A stretch of DNA of 64,000 nt from Augochlora pura. Taxonomy: Eukaryota; Arthropoda; Insecta; Hymenoptera; Halictidae. This document shows positions 11,318-24,100 of this stretch, one piece after another. The notes under the pieces were generated by a model. The model saw only the letters and a program-made list of their open reading frames with translations. It searched no databases and was not told the origin of the DNA. The stretch spans positions 9,300,001-9,364,000 of the forward strand of contig NC_135772.1 of NCBI RefSeq assembly GCF_028453695.1, in the 5' to 3' direction. A program made the position numbers and the translations under genes. The first letter of the stretch is position 1. Every line of letters begins with the position of its first letter.

Positions 11318-12650
11318 ATTCTCCTGAGCCTCCCTGCTTCCCCCCAGCCCTTCACTAGACCGCTCACGAACTGTTCCCGTACATCACCCGCCGGTACCCA
11401 GCCTATGTCTCGCAACCTACGCTCCCAACAACCCAGACCTATCCCGAGAGGTCGCATCATTTTGGTCACCTCCGCTGTGTACCATTCACCGTCGTTTACC
11501 CCATGGAATATGGACCTCATAGGCGATAGAGGGTCCACCCCGCAACCACCTACCGAGTTTGGAATGGTAGCGTAAGCTGCCACCTGTCGCCGGGAAAACC
11601 CCTTAATCTCCATGGACACCAAAAACATCTGGGCACACCTCCTGGGGTCGGCTTATACGCTCTCGCAATTCTTTTTCTCCATACGACCGGGGCACGCGTC
11701 CCCCGAAACGTAGCTCACCATAGATTGCACTGTCCGCCAGCTCGTGGAAAAGGCAGAATGGGCATATCCTCCTCTGGCGGGTGCGTTGTCGTGTTTGTTC
11801 CTCTCGTCGAGGCCTTGCTCCCCTTTCGCCCACAGCTCAACGTTGTTCTTCATCGTCGTGGCGAATTGATATCTATCTCCCTGCACCCATCCTAAGGTGA
11901 GGCTCACCCTTGCACTATTCTCTCGCCTATACCCTGCCGGAGTAGAGTCCCGAGGACTCTCCACGTGTCTAACCCCTACCTCTTTTCCCCCCAGATTCTT
12001 GTCGATGACAAAACTGATGTTGAACACGTCCTTGTCTCCTCTCAACAGTTGCTGCCTGATCATGCTCACTTTCTCAGGCCTCGAACCCGCTGATCTCTTT
12101 AATTACTCGAAGATTCCGCGCTGGAGCGGTTTGCCTGACCCCCCCCCCCCCCCCCCCTGGGACGACCTGATTTCCGCATCTTTCCAGCACAAGCCGTGAA
12201 GGCGAATCCTATAGCCGTTAATATTAACCTAAACTAGAACGACAACGTTCTAACTAATGACGGTACAACGTGAAACAGGAACAATAACGACAACCTGCAT
12301 AACAACCCAACAATTGCGCTTATATACAACTCACTCCGCAGCTTACCTCCTCTCCTACACCCCCCGCAGGGTGCTCGCTACACCACGATCCCACAGGCAC
12401 TCCGACAAAGAGTTGCTTTCTACCTTCACCTGTGAGAAAGCAATATAGGGTAATGAAACCTTTTCAACTAAACGTTACTAAAAACGTTGGTCAAAAACTT
12501 CTAAACCCACAAGGGGCGCTTTCTAGCCTTCTCGGCCATATCTGGTGGGATGCCTTCAAACCGTTTCCCCACTTCTACATGCACTGTACATGTCCTAGAT
12601 CTTTTGTGAACAGTACTGTTTTAGATAACAAATCTTGGCTACATAAATGA
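11318..12650 (-). pseudogene. GC-rich island with broken minus-strand ORFs, possibly an RNA-virus-derived insertion
   Basis: The island is far GC-richer than both flanks, as an inserted foreign piece would be. Three overlapping minus-strand ORFs in different frames (12069-11653, 11833-11603, 11628-11239) form a plausible decayed coding unit broken by frameshifts. The third contains a segment with IPNSVGGCGVDP, which reminded me of the conserved glycine-rich segment after the catalytic core of toti-like dsRNA-virus polymerases; no catalytic GDD was seen, so only the thumb side would be present. An upstream poly-C tract (12139-12156) adds to the oddness. The alternative is an old non-LTR retrotransposon fragment: a CPFC occurs in the second ORF, but the remaining zinc-knuckle residues are absent. 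I could not identify it firmly. 12260-12650 is less GC-rich, with no ORF I trust. Confidence 0.3.
12139..12156. repeat. Poly-C run
   Basis: Eighteen consecutive C on the + strand inside the GC-rich island. A second, shorter C run is at 29946-29958. Such runs are prone to length errors in assemblies. Confidence 0.9.
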
Positions 12651-13514
12651 TCATGATATTTACTTAAACTTTAATAACCTCAAATACTGATTTAACATAT
12701 TTTTATTGCTGTTATACAGTAGACTTTACAAAATTGTAATGTGTCAAGTTCGGTTTCATTAAATTTTTATTATTTCCTTGATAAATCGGGTGAAAGATTT
12801 ACAATCATGATCATATTTTTAATGGCGATATTGTTATTATGCGACCTTTCTTTCAATTTCAATGGATATTTAGTGCACATATATATAATATATATATGTG
12901 TGCGTGTGTGCAAATAAAAGTAATTTTAAAGAACAGAATATTATTTATCTCACAATTGTAATTTTTTTCTTTGATTCTTAACATTTTACCTGAGATATTC
13001 CTTATTTTGTTATAGATAGAAATTTGTGTAGTTTTACATAAACATGATTTAAAAAGAAAAACTATGGAATTATGTGTTTTAAAATTCGTATTCAATACAT
13101 ACGAAGGTAGAAAATACATCATAATGTCTGTTTTGTTGAAATTGAAAATGGAAGTGTTCATACAACAGTACTATAGATTATACGTAAAAGTATTAATATG
13201 TCTTCTGGTAATGCATTACTTCCAAAGAATGTTTAACAAACAGGTTATTGCTCTTGCAAAAATACTCTATTTTCAGTGCAAAAAATCTACATACTGTAAA
13301 TATGCATATGCATTTAAGAATTTTACTTTCTGGGATAAAATTTTTGGATAGAACCATTATCTCCATGTCGACTGTTCTAAACTTTTCATTGTTTTTTTAA
13401 ATAGTCATTTAGATATGTATATAGGTGTAAATAACAGAAACGATGCTTTTGGACGTAACATTTACATAAGAAAACACATTAATGATCTTGTCAAAATATT
13501 TCTTAATTTCATTC
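12651..13514. other. AT-rich non-coding stretch
   Basis: Holds a compound (TA)n-(TG)n repeat at about 12879-12910. The 95- to 100-codon ORFs on both strands are AT-driven and resemble nothing. Confidence 0.4.
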
Positions 13515-14220
13515 TGTAGCGGAATGTCAGGGGAAGTGGTTGATGGAATGGATATTCGACACAAGATATATGGATTACTGAGGACGAAAGGAGATACATA
13601 TATTCTAATTAGCAGGTTACAGGGTGTTACAGGTTTATACTTTGATCAATTTCCTTGCTAACTTCTATGGCGAGCAACGAAAGCAACTTTGATCAAATGG
13701 AATTTTTACTACTATCAGGCGGCCGGCCTTCATGGCCGTCCTCTCCCAATAGATCTAAGCTACGCTGCAAGGCTATCGTATCCCTATGTCCGGAAGGCGG
13801 CCGGGCCTTCCTGGCCGTCCTCTCCAACTGTCATGGTCACCGAAGAACCTCTACAGATCTCTACAGCGGGCGACCGGCCTTCATGGCCGTCCTCTCCCTG
13901 ACTACCCTGCAAGGCTACCGTATCCCCATGTCCGGATGGCGGCCGGCCTTCCTGGCCGTCCTCTCCCTGACTACCCTCTGAGCGGCCGTGGCTTACCTCG
14001 TCCTCTCTCACAGGTGTAGCGTCGAATCTGAGCAAGATCCCTCTATACATACTAACTCGTTGCTAGCCATGAACCGTTAACAATAATTTGGTAACTAAGG
14101 AGTCTGGCGCGTCTCGATGCTTCTAGAAAGTTCGATCGTGTCCAACGGAATTATTGATCGGTCCAGAAATAGCCTCAATGATGGTAGTCTTTTGTCTTCT
14201 TCTCCTTTCGCCTCGTTACA
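13515..14220. mobile_element. Solo LTR (706 bp) with internal GC-rich minisatellite
   Basis: Begins TGTAGCGGAA and ends CCTCGTTACA, giving the TG...CA ends and short terminal inverted repeat (TGTARCG) of retroviral-type LTRs. It is flanked by identical 4-bp target duplications ATTC (13511-13514 and 14221-14224), as Ty3/gypsy elements make. No internal retroelement sequence is attached, so it is a solo LTR left by recombination. Its centre (about 13715-13990) is much GC-richer than the rest and contains imperfect repeats of a GGCCGGCCTTCMTGGCCGTC core. A 16-bp inverted repeat (ATGGCKAGCAACGAR) at 13668-13683 and about 14055-14070 brackets that centre. Confidence 0.7.
13715..13990. repeat. GC-rich minisatellite inside the solo LTR
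   Basis: Four imperfect copies of a core GGCCGGCCTTCMTGGCCGTC followed by CTCTCC begin at about 13721, 13798, 13872 and 13940. Three of them are linked by related spacers containing CTGCAAGGCTAYCGTATCCC and ATGTCCGGA. Spacing is about 70-80 bp. The overlapping ORFs of 70-108 codons in several frames here come from the repeat's lack of stop codons, not from genes. Confidence 0.75.
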
Positions 14221-14224
14221 ATTC

Positions 14225-15269
14225 TTATTATATAGTTTTATTGTTTCACTTATATTTTGTAGCAACTGCACTATTGTTTTCTTATAGTTTTATAGAAAGT
14301 CTACTTTTTATCATTCACATTCATTGTAGACTAATAAGTAAATTTTAATGATAATTATATGTGATGAAAAGCTAAATGTTTTATTTTAACTATCTTCTTA
14401 ACATTGATTGGAAATACATAATAAAATGGAAAAAATCCATTGAACTGCTAAGTATTACACAAACAATTTGTAGTTCCAAGTTCTCATTTAATACTCAGAA
14501 CGGATATGTTTAATAATTTATCCTCGTGTATTATGATTTGCTCAAAAAAGAACTATCTATTATATGTTTAAAGATCAAATTATTGATTCTAAAATCAAAA
14601 CTAATTTGTAGATTTACTTTTAAAACAAAATAGATTTTTATTTCTGTTACTCATAATAAGATGGCAATCAAAATTAATTTATTCTAAAACTCGGGTTTAT
14701 TTTTATTGATACTAAGATTAATGAAAATATTATGTATTGGCATATTCATTCTAATATTAAGTAAAAATAACGCGAAATAATTCCATTTAGTGACATTAAT
14801 AAAAAGTAATTTTCTGTTCAATTTGGAATAGCTTCTATCTTTAGAGCAATTCTTTTGGTTTTATTTTGTAAGTAATATCATGACTGTAATAAAAGAAAAA
14901 AGTATTTCGTTTTTTCAATATTCAGTAAAATGTCATGGAATTATACATTAATTTTGAAAGGCGGAACAGGTTAAATGAACAATATAGGAAAAAATATTTC
15001 ACAAATGGAATCATTATATTTTCTAAAATTCAATCTTTTGAAGTTGTCTTTAACAAATATATTTATTAAAGTATAATAATTACATGTACTATGAACATTG
15101 TACATAGTACAAATGAAAGAAATATTTTGTTTTTGTACCATTTAAGGAAGCGATAAGTCAAACGTGTATACCTTATGTTTATAAATACTATTTAAGTGTG
15201 AGTGGACTAAAAAATGCTTTGTAATTGTGGATCATATTCATAACATTATTTATCTATTTATCTTTTATA
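14225..15269. other. AT-rich non-coding stretch
   Basis: Nothing recognised: no ORF, no repeat ends. Confidence 0.4.
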
Positions 15270-15273
15270 GTAT

Positions 15274-15791
15274 GGTAGGGGTTATTCTTTGGAAATCCCA
15301 CGAAACTTCGTGGTAATATAATAAATGGCAACAACTAACACTGATTAACAATAACAGTAACACTAACAGCTTATTACCGATAACGTACAGTACTTCCTAC
15401 GACGATTCAACAACTATCTCTATGACAACTACGACAATTATACACAATTTTACAAGGCGACGGTTCTCTCACGACTCCCGATGTTTTTGTCGACCCTTCC
15501 AGCCTTACCATCTTCTCCCATTGTCTTACCTTGCTCTCTCTCTCTCTCTTTCTCTCTTGCATACAATCTTTCATACTGTGTCTCAATGTTACTCATTCGC
15601 TCTCTTTCTTTCCTTATCTCCATCTCACTCGCTCACGCTCTATTTTTCGGCTACGCAGGTCTTCGAGGTACCTAAGCAATGACCCCAGGTTACTCGAAGC
15701 CGCCTAAACATTCTGACAATATCTGTCTTCTTCATTCTGTATTTTACGACTAGCGACCATTCTACCTTTCAAACTTGGAAAAAACCCTACA
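15274..15791. mobile_element. Solo LTR (518 bp), second family
   Basis: Starts GGTAGGGGTTATTC and ends AAAAACCCTACA. The ends are inverted (GTAGGGnTT) and are flanked by the 4-bp duplication GTAT (15270-15273 and 15792-15795). Composition is C/T-rich compared with its surroundings, with a (TC)n tract at 15533-15560, giving spurious ORFs. No gag or pol is attached. The first base (G rather than T of the usual TG) suggests one substitution at the left end. Confidence 0.6.
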
Positions 15792-15795
15792 GTAT

Positions 15796-17800
15796 TAAAT
15801 TTTAGACAATAGACATTCCACTAAGTTATTATAGTACCTGTTAATGTAATTGTTTCTCAATCTCAACTATTTTATAGATTAAATTATAATCTATTTAATG
15901 AGATTGTTACTTTTATATTACAATTTGCAAATAATGAAATCAGATTGGTCGAGAATGTTCTTCAAGTTTTAATATATAATAGTATCCTCTAAGCATCAAT
16001 AGTGTCAACTTCAAATTCATTCAGGAGGAAGTTGTTTATCCATAATTCGTATAGAAATGCATGAAAGAACTATTTTATATCTTGAAATCCCTAAACAGCG
16101 ACGTAAATATAATAAAATGAACAGTCATGTGTATTTTGTAGAGAGCTGTATTCTCGTTAAAGTATTTATAAATCGAATCTAAGGAAAGCTTGTATCGGTA
16201 TAAAAAAATTGCTTGGTTATAAAAAACGTACATTGAAAAATCATTACGTTTATATGTCGCAAAGAAGTATGACTTATTTATGTTGCACAAAGAAAAATTT
16301 ATTTATGAACAGTTACTTAATTTAAACGAATAGATACAGAGTTCGAATAAGTACAATGTGCGAAAATCTGTTCTTCTTTTTACATATTTTTTTTTTAATT
16401 CTATTGCTGGAATGTTGTTAAAATAAAAAAAAGTGTACGAGAAATTTCAATACGTAATAGCTAACACATTTTATCTGACAGAACTAACCCATTAGTGCCT
16501 GATCTTATAATTACTGAAAAGAATACTATTTTACATTTGATAATTTTAATGCCCTATGTACAAACAGTATTTTATGACCATAATTATATAAATTCTTTAG
16601 TTTAATTAAAAACGCGCAGAAGTAGCAATTGTTCCGTAATAATTTGATTTATTATATGCACATCTTTTGTTTATAAATTCTTACCTTTTTGTTATGTTAT
16701 CTAAAAAATAGTAATTAAAAATTCCTAAAATAATACTAATGCCTAAAAAAAAATCATAACGAATGTAAAATTAGTGGGCTACTATGCACAATAATAGAAC
16801 AAGAAAACCATTAATTAATCATTGTAGAGTCGCTTTAGGAAGTAAGTTAATGTTTCTAGTACTCAAAAGTTAATTAAAAAATGATTACAGTTTCTACATA
16901 AATAAATTTAATGATGTTTACAAATTTATAATGTAACAACAAAGAAAAATGAAATTTTTTTAATAATAATAAATGATGATATGTTTGAAAAGCCGTTGAC
17001 TTACTTTCCAACGCGACTATACTCTTCTTTTTATAATGCAACATATTTACTGTATAAATTGTTCGAGATGATTTTTGATAAATACAATTTTCCGTACGAC
17101 ATTTAAACAACACTATTGTGAATGAAAATAGTACACTGGAAAGATATTTAATTCAGTCAATTACTGTAATACGTATTTAAGTTATTGAACTCGTTTTACG
17201 ATAAAATGTTCATAGAGTTGTATAACCAAAGCACTTAAAAGTATACGTTGAACTGTAGTTAAAGAATAATACAGGTTTAAAGATATTTTACTTGGACCGA
17301 ATAAATCTGCAACAATTTACTAAAGAATAATATATGTATATGTGAATACAAAATTGACATCATAACAACATGAGTTTGTACAAGGAATGGAGTATGTGTT
17401 ACTATATTTGATTCAACACTATGTGTGAAAAAAACGTACATATTACTACTCATATTATCAGTTTGTATACACTAAATGCCAGTTAAAAGTTCGTAATTTT
17501 ACATCATTTTTGTAACTAATATAAAATGTAAAATTACATTAGGTAATTCTTAATGTACAATGCAGAGACTGAACAAGAGAATAAAATTCCTCTTTTTACA
17601 AAATTACGACTGTTGTAATTTTTTGCTTTCCTCCAGTCTAGTATATTAAGTATTGTATACATCTGTATTCTCAGAAATTAATATTTTATTATAGTCTTAA
17701 TATCCTGCTTATAAATTATTATTCATTTAATGAAATGCACACAAACGTAAATGTATTTACAATTATTATATACAAAATGTTATATATACATGTACATACA
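15796..17800. other. AT-rich non-coding stretch
   Basis: Nothing recognised. Could be distal downstream sequence of gene B or intergenic DNA. Confidence 0.4.
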
Positions 17801-18307
17801 TACATACAGGATGACACATTTTAATTTAAAGAGTGAACATCTCCTAAAGTACGAATAACAGAAAAACCTCTTTCAGACAGAAGTTATGGTTTGATTTAAA
17901 AAAGCAAGTTTAATCTTCTGATAACATTGGCAAAAAACTACGAAGATAAGCATCGAATTTTTAAATTAGAACACTAATGTTACTTTTGCGTACCTCCTTT
18001 TCAAGATATAAATTTCGTAAGTTAACACATACCGTCGATATTAACTGATGTACATCGCGGTGAAATTGCACGAGATACACGTCTTGATGTCTGCTATGAC
18101 AATATGTAATAAAAACTGCAGGTTCTAATTTAAAAATTCAAAGTTGACCTATGTAAGTATTTCTAAAGTTACAAAAAGGACATAAATAACAGCATAATTT
18201 GTCCCTCTCGAAACCATACAAATTCAGACTGAAACATTATTTCAAATCATTCGCACTTTCCGAGATATTTGTTGTGAGAGATTAAAATAAGATATCTTGT
18301 ATATATG
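17801..18307. mobile_element. Foldback/MITE-like element with long imperfect inverted arms
   Basis: The left arm (17801-17977) begins ACAGGATGACACATTTTAAT. The right arm (18121-18307), read in reverse complement, follows the same order of motifs: ATTTTAAT, an ATCTCSKRAAGTRCGAAT-like block, TTTCAG, ATGGTTT, and finally a perfect 18-bp GAATTTTTAAATTAGAAC (17957-17974 against 18123-18140). The arms are diverged, so the element is old. No ORF. Sequences at about 35995 and 54331 begin with the same kind of end (aggatg then purine/C-rich, then aaa) and may be further family fragments. Confidence 0.55.
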
Positions 18308-21157
18308 TATATATATATAATCAAATCTAAAATTATTTTACTAATCGTATATCTATTTTGTTTTATACAAGTCTACATACAAATATTTTCGACGTATACA
18401 CAAAAAATAGAATTATATGCATATTTTTTATATTTTTGATAGTTTAAATAGTATTAAATATTACTAAATTATAGTATATAAAGAGATTGGGAGTAGTATT
18501 AAAGGGAACAAACTAATTAATAGGAAATGATACAAGATTATTTCAATGAATATGTAAAATAAGTGTATTAAAAATACGTTTTACATAATATATTGAATAA
18601 TACAGTCAAATATTAACATAAATAAAATAAAAGTTTCGTGTAGTTATGGCTTCAAGTATTTAAACAACAAAAGTATTAAAGTATAAAAAAATATTGGAGT
18701 AATTACCCTGTTAGAAATTACTACGTCTAACTCTATCGTAAACGTAAAGTATTTATGCTGGGACGTAAATCCGAGATAAACATTTATATGTAATACCATA
18801 TTTTTCAATAAATCCAATTTGTGCATCAAAAGATACATGTACTTTACAAACATAGGTAAATACAAGTTTATTCGTCATTATGTCAGAAACGTTCTACACA
18901 TACACAGTACTCGAGTTTTCTTCATGAACACGAATAAACAGGATAATGGATGCAATATTATTACATTGAATTAAAAATTTCAAATATCAGACTTTTCTTA
19001 ATAATGTACAATATAATTTTGTCCACTAGCTGTTCCATGAAAACACATGGAGATATTTGGCAAGTTTTTTGATCATCGACTACATTAAATTACAAATTCA
19101 TTTATGTTGAACTTAAAACTATGAAGCTTACTTATAAGGAAATCAATAAATAATACCTTTAATAAAGTCTTTTTCAATCAAGCGTCACATGTATAACTAC
19201 CACAAGAATTTATGATTAAAACAAATAAATTATTTGTACGGAAATAATATGGTATCATGAAGCAGTCTAATTTGTTTCTAACTTTTTTTTTTAACACATT
19301 TATATGAAAACAATATGTATTTCTGTTTACCATGAAGTAGTTAACTAGATACAGTTTATTTTTGCACAATAAAATATAGTTATATATAATTGATGTTGAA
19401 TATGTTCAAGTATAGGTTATTTAATAATCACAGACGAAATATCATATACAGGAATATGGCACTAAAAATACATAAACTGTTCTACATTTCGTAATGACTA
19501 AACCATGAAATGATATATTTAAGTGAGGACACTACTTCACGGTGAATATGATTGAATTCAATATTATTTGCTACTTACAAGAATGATTGCAATGAATGAA
19601 AATAAAGTCACTGATTTCTTTGAGCAGTAGCTCTAATTTTTAGTTTATGATTAGTTCACAAAGATTTTAAAAAGGTTACATCTATTCTCTTTTTGCTTAG
19701 AATTTGTACAGTGAGGCATACTCCATTTCCATTTTTGGAAAACAAGTGAATAATTTTTAAAAATATATGTCTAACTTTTGAAGCATAAATTATGCAAAGG
19801 CGCTATAAATTCGGGTGTCGTATCAAATGACTTTTCTTGGGACGAAGCTCTATCTTTTTGATATCTATACAAATTCTAAAGTAGATACTTTTAATTCTAC
19901 ATAATGTTTTTTCAACTTTTAATTTGAAGTTCATCGCCATATAATATTCGGCTACGTTCCTTTCTCCTGATAAAGTAAAAGTCTCCGTTTAAAGTAAAAA
20001 CCAATGACTAGTTATATTACCTGCCTTTTGATATCTATAGGTATTGTATTTATAACAACTCGTACTTCTATATGTAAAGAGAATCTTATAAAATTGAAAT
20101 GTACTTGGTGTTTCCTGTTACTTCTGCTGTTGCATAACGATTTAGTTACTCCTATGTGATTTGGCAAATTTATTGACATGACATTCTCCAGAGTTAAACG
20201 TTCTCTTGAGGCATTTAACTTGAGGAAATAATTAATCTGTAATATAAAATGCTGTGAATAGAAATTCGATCTAAACTTACATAATCTTCAAAAATTATAT
20301 AAACGTACGTGCAATTCTTTTATCACACTTTTGACTTTTACTTACATATCTTGCGTTTGTAGATTAAATTTTATTTTCAACCTGGGCTTCTTATTTCTCT
20401 GAATTTGTATAATTTTTCTCCTGTAAACTGTAAAAACCAGAATATTGTTTCAATTTAAAAATTATTGATTCAAATTACTACAGAAATGAATATTCATGTA
20501 ACTGATGCACCGATACACAATTTTTATGTTAAATAGAAGCCCCATTTCAACTAATCAACATAAGTTAAACCTTTCATTCCTGTATTTTAAAAATAAATCG
20601 TCTTACCTTCAGTATAAGAGCAACACAGTAATAGCTTCAGTGTGTAATTATTGTTACATTTTATGTACATAGGTATATACAAAAGTATTTTCTATGCAAT
20701 GATATATAAGAAAAAAAACTCATACAATTTTCTTTCAAATAATTATAAACTAATTAGATTAAATAAAATTAGCTGCATCTATGTTGACATTAAATATTAA
20801 TAGAAATAATACAAAATCTTTTGTAATACTGTATAGTTCTATATAGTGTACTCTATGAAGAATTGTCTATCCCTTCTCACATTGAGCTGTCTAAAACTAA
20901 TAAAATATGTCTAATAATATCTTCCATGTGGGAATTTTGAAATTCTTCAGAAAATCTTCACAGATGTGATCTTGTTACGTTGGGCACAAATTATCAGTAT
21001 CCGAAATTTTTTAAATCATGATTTATCCCCATTGATACGTTATTTACAATTTGTACAATTAGTGACAGTTTCACTGATTAATGTATAATTCCTTGTTTAT
21101 GTTTAAAACAATGAGGTGTCCCTATGACAATGAATTCTTACAATGAAGCGGTATCAA
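18308..21157. other. AT-rich DNA downstream of gene B
   Basis: Contains no ORF of note. The portion nearest 21157 should be the 3' UTR of gene B; several minus-strand AATAAA signals (tttatt on +) occur, so the polyadenylation site cannot be chosen from sequence alone. Confidence 0.35.
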
Positions 21158-24100
21158 TCATCGACTAGTCTTCTTACGCTTGCGTTTCGATTCACCGGAC
21201 GGATTCCATTCTGGATCAACATCGGTGTAAGAATAATTTACTTTAGGAACGTTTCTTTTTGAGCTTCTTGTTTGCCGTAGTGGCGACTGTGTTTTCTTAA
21301 CTTTTTTAAATGTTTCTTCTTCCCGTCCTATCGACTCTGAATTTAATCTTTTCAATGGCATACTACTCAGCATATTAATTTCTTTCCGCTGTGCCGGTGT
21401 TTTGAATGATCTCTGAAGGCAAGAATCTTGATACACTGCATTAGACTGATCATTGGTTGATCGGAATTGACGACCCAGCTTTCTCATGCTTTCCTTTGCA
21501 AGACTTTGATGCGTACTAGACACATGTATGTCCTTGTAGTAGTCCCTCCGCACTAGATTCGAATTGCAATATCCATCGTGAGGTTCTTTCTCTCCAGGCG
21601 ATAATTCATACTCGGATTTAATGATTTGAACAGATCGTTTTTGTGTGTTATCCAGTGCTTCCAAAGCAGCAATCGACATCATCGGTATAGCTGGATAATT
21701 ATCCACCTTCTCCGCTTTGATAGGCACCTCCGTATACGCCATGGCGTGCGCTTTCAATCTTTTCTTCAAAGGTAACATATTATCAGCATCCTTCTTGAAC
21801 ACTTTTTCTGGATCACGCGGTACCTCCAATTTTTCCAACTGGTTACTCTGTGAAAGGCTCTTCTCTAGTTTACAGAACAATTGATCATCGTACAATTTAT
21901 TCATAACTGCTTCGCTTTTCGCTCTGTCGTGTTCCTGGACGGCGGGGTTTGAAACCGGCGGGTGGGTCGGCAAAAAATAAGGGCTACTTTCAATGCAAGA
22001 TACGTGTGTGTCTGTAGTAGGATGGATGCATTGTCTATAACGTGCAACAATATCGTAAGTACAGTTCAGACACGAGCATCTCGATCGTCCACATGGACTG
22101 CCCGACTTCGTGTGCGAATGAAGAGAACTATTGGCGTTGATCTGCAGACCACATGACACTGAGTTGCAATGTTTATGGTACGACATACACAAGTCAGCAC
22201 TACCAGCACAATTGCCATAGATAGTTGGTAAAGTAGTTGGAAGAGTTACAGGGATATGTAACTGAGGACCATCCACTTCGTGAGTATGCGAATGAACACT
22301 GTTACACCCTGAAATAGCACAATGATGAGAGATGTTGTTCAACTCCTGTTTAATACTTTGTCTAAATGGCAGACTTGATTTTGAAGATTTTAATTTATCT
22401 ATTGGTGTGCTTGCTATGTCTTGAAACATTGATGAACTAACAGAAATCAGATCTGCAGGTATTTTCTTAGTGTATAATTTGCTGTCTGAGAAAGTGCTTT
22501 CTTTTAGTTCCATTTTGATTCCTCGTCCCACTGAACACTTGCTCTCCTGGTATTGTAATACTTTATTACATGAGGTTAATTCTAAATTATACGACATATG
22601 ATCCACAGAAGTAGCTGTCTCAAATGAACCGCCTTCTTCTGTAGGTGTCACCCAACTCTTCTCCTTCAGTCTGTTCATTTCCTCATCGTTATGATCTTTC
22701 GAATTCTCTACAGCTTTGTTTATTATGTACAAATTGCTGTTTGGAGATTTCTGCAACAGCACTACAGTTTCTCCATTCAATATAACATTAGTGTCCTCCT
22801 TTGTAGCTTGGACGTTGCTTTCTGTAGATGTTAAACTATTATACAATCCTTTATTTGCATTTTCAGTTTCAGAGTCATTTGAAGTTACTTCAACATGAAA
22901 AGCTACCTTATTTAATGAATCTTCGGGATAAATACCCACAATTCTGTTAATGATTTCTGCAGATGGATTTTCAAGTAATTGAGAAACAATATTTGATGAA
23001 TCATTATCAGCTTCATCGTCAGTGGTCTGACTACAACAAGTGTACCTCAAGGAAGCATAATCCTTCACTTTGATTTGGTCACACTTCACTTCAGACTCTG
23101 GTTTCAAATGCGGTATATGTTGTGAAACACTAGCCAATAACGAGAGACCATCAATATTGTCTTGCAGGTCAGAGTCTTGAACAACATATTCACTTTGGAC
23201 ATTACTGCTTTCTTGTTTATCTTCTAATCCTTTATGTAGCATGTCAGACTCCTTTGCATGTGTTAAGTCCAATGATAACTGGGATTCACAAGACACGTCT
23301 GTCTTGTCAAGATTAAGATTGCACTTGTCATTTGTTACACTCTCTATGGACTTGCTAAAGTTTTCATTCGGGTACGTTATGTTAACTTTATTAGAAATAT
23401 CTTTCTTATCCGTAGAATAAGATCCGAAAATAGATTCTCTGATATTAATGACATTTCCCTTATTTTCTCTTATACATCTCGTTTCATCATAATCACAAAT
23501 TTCTAATTCTGTTAATTCAGAAAATTCATCCTTTCCTCTATTGCCCATCTCATTTGTACATTTTGGTGACTTTACTTCAACTCCCAATTCAAATTTATCT
23601 CGTACACCAGAACTTTGTATGGGTGTTGGTAACAATTCTTGATTTTCTTTATATTGTAAAGCATCTGTAACGACAAAGATCTTACCAACATCTTGTGTCA
23701 GTTCAGTACAAATTGTATTGTGTTTATCAGTTTCTTCAGATATAACCAATTCTTCATTATGTTCTTTAGAATTAATCATATTATCAGAATAGTTAGATGC
23801 ACAAGTTTCTTTATTTAACGTTTTATTCTCCAAGACAGAATCCGCTATTGTTATTGACGATATTACCCTTTCAGTTACTCTATCGTTACTTAGATTAAGA
23901 TTAAAACAATTAGAATTAATAGCGTTATCTTTGGGATCATACTGAGTACATATTGTAGTATTATTTACATTTGGGCATTCTGTTCCTAAATCACAGACTG
24001 TTTTGAAACTTTCAGCTCTTTCGCGTGTATCAGGCTCTGAGAAAACATCTGTTTCTACCAGTCGCTTGATCACAGTTTGTTTGTTACTCCTATCATTTTT

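Noticed and set aside
12859..13351. Overlapping 95- to 100-codon ORFs
   Set aside because: AT-rich chance ORFs; no similarity or codon bias.
13655..14050. ORFs of 70-108 codons in four frames
   Set aside because: Produced by the GC-rich minisatellite inside the solo LTR. Open in sense and antisense alike.
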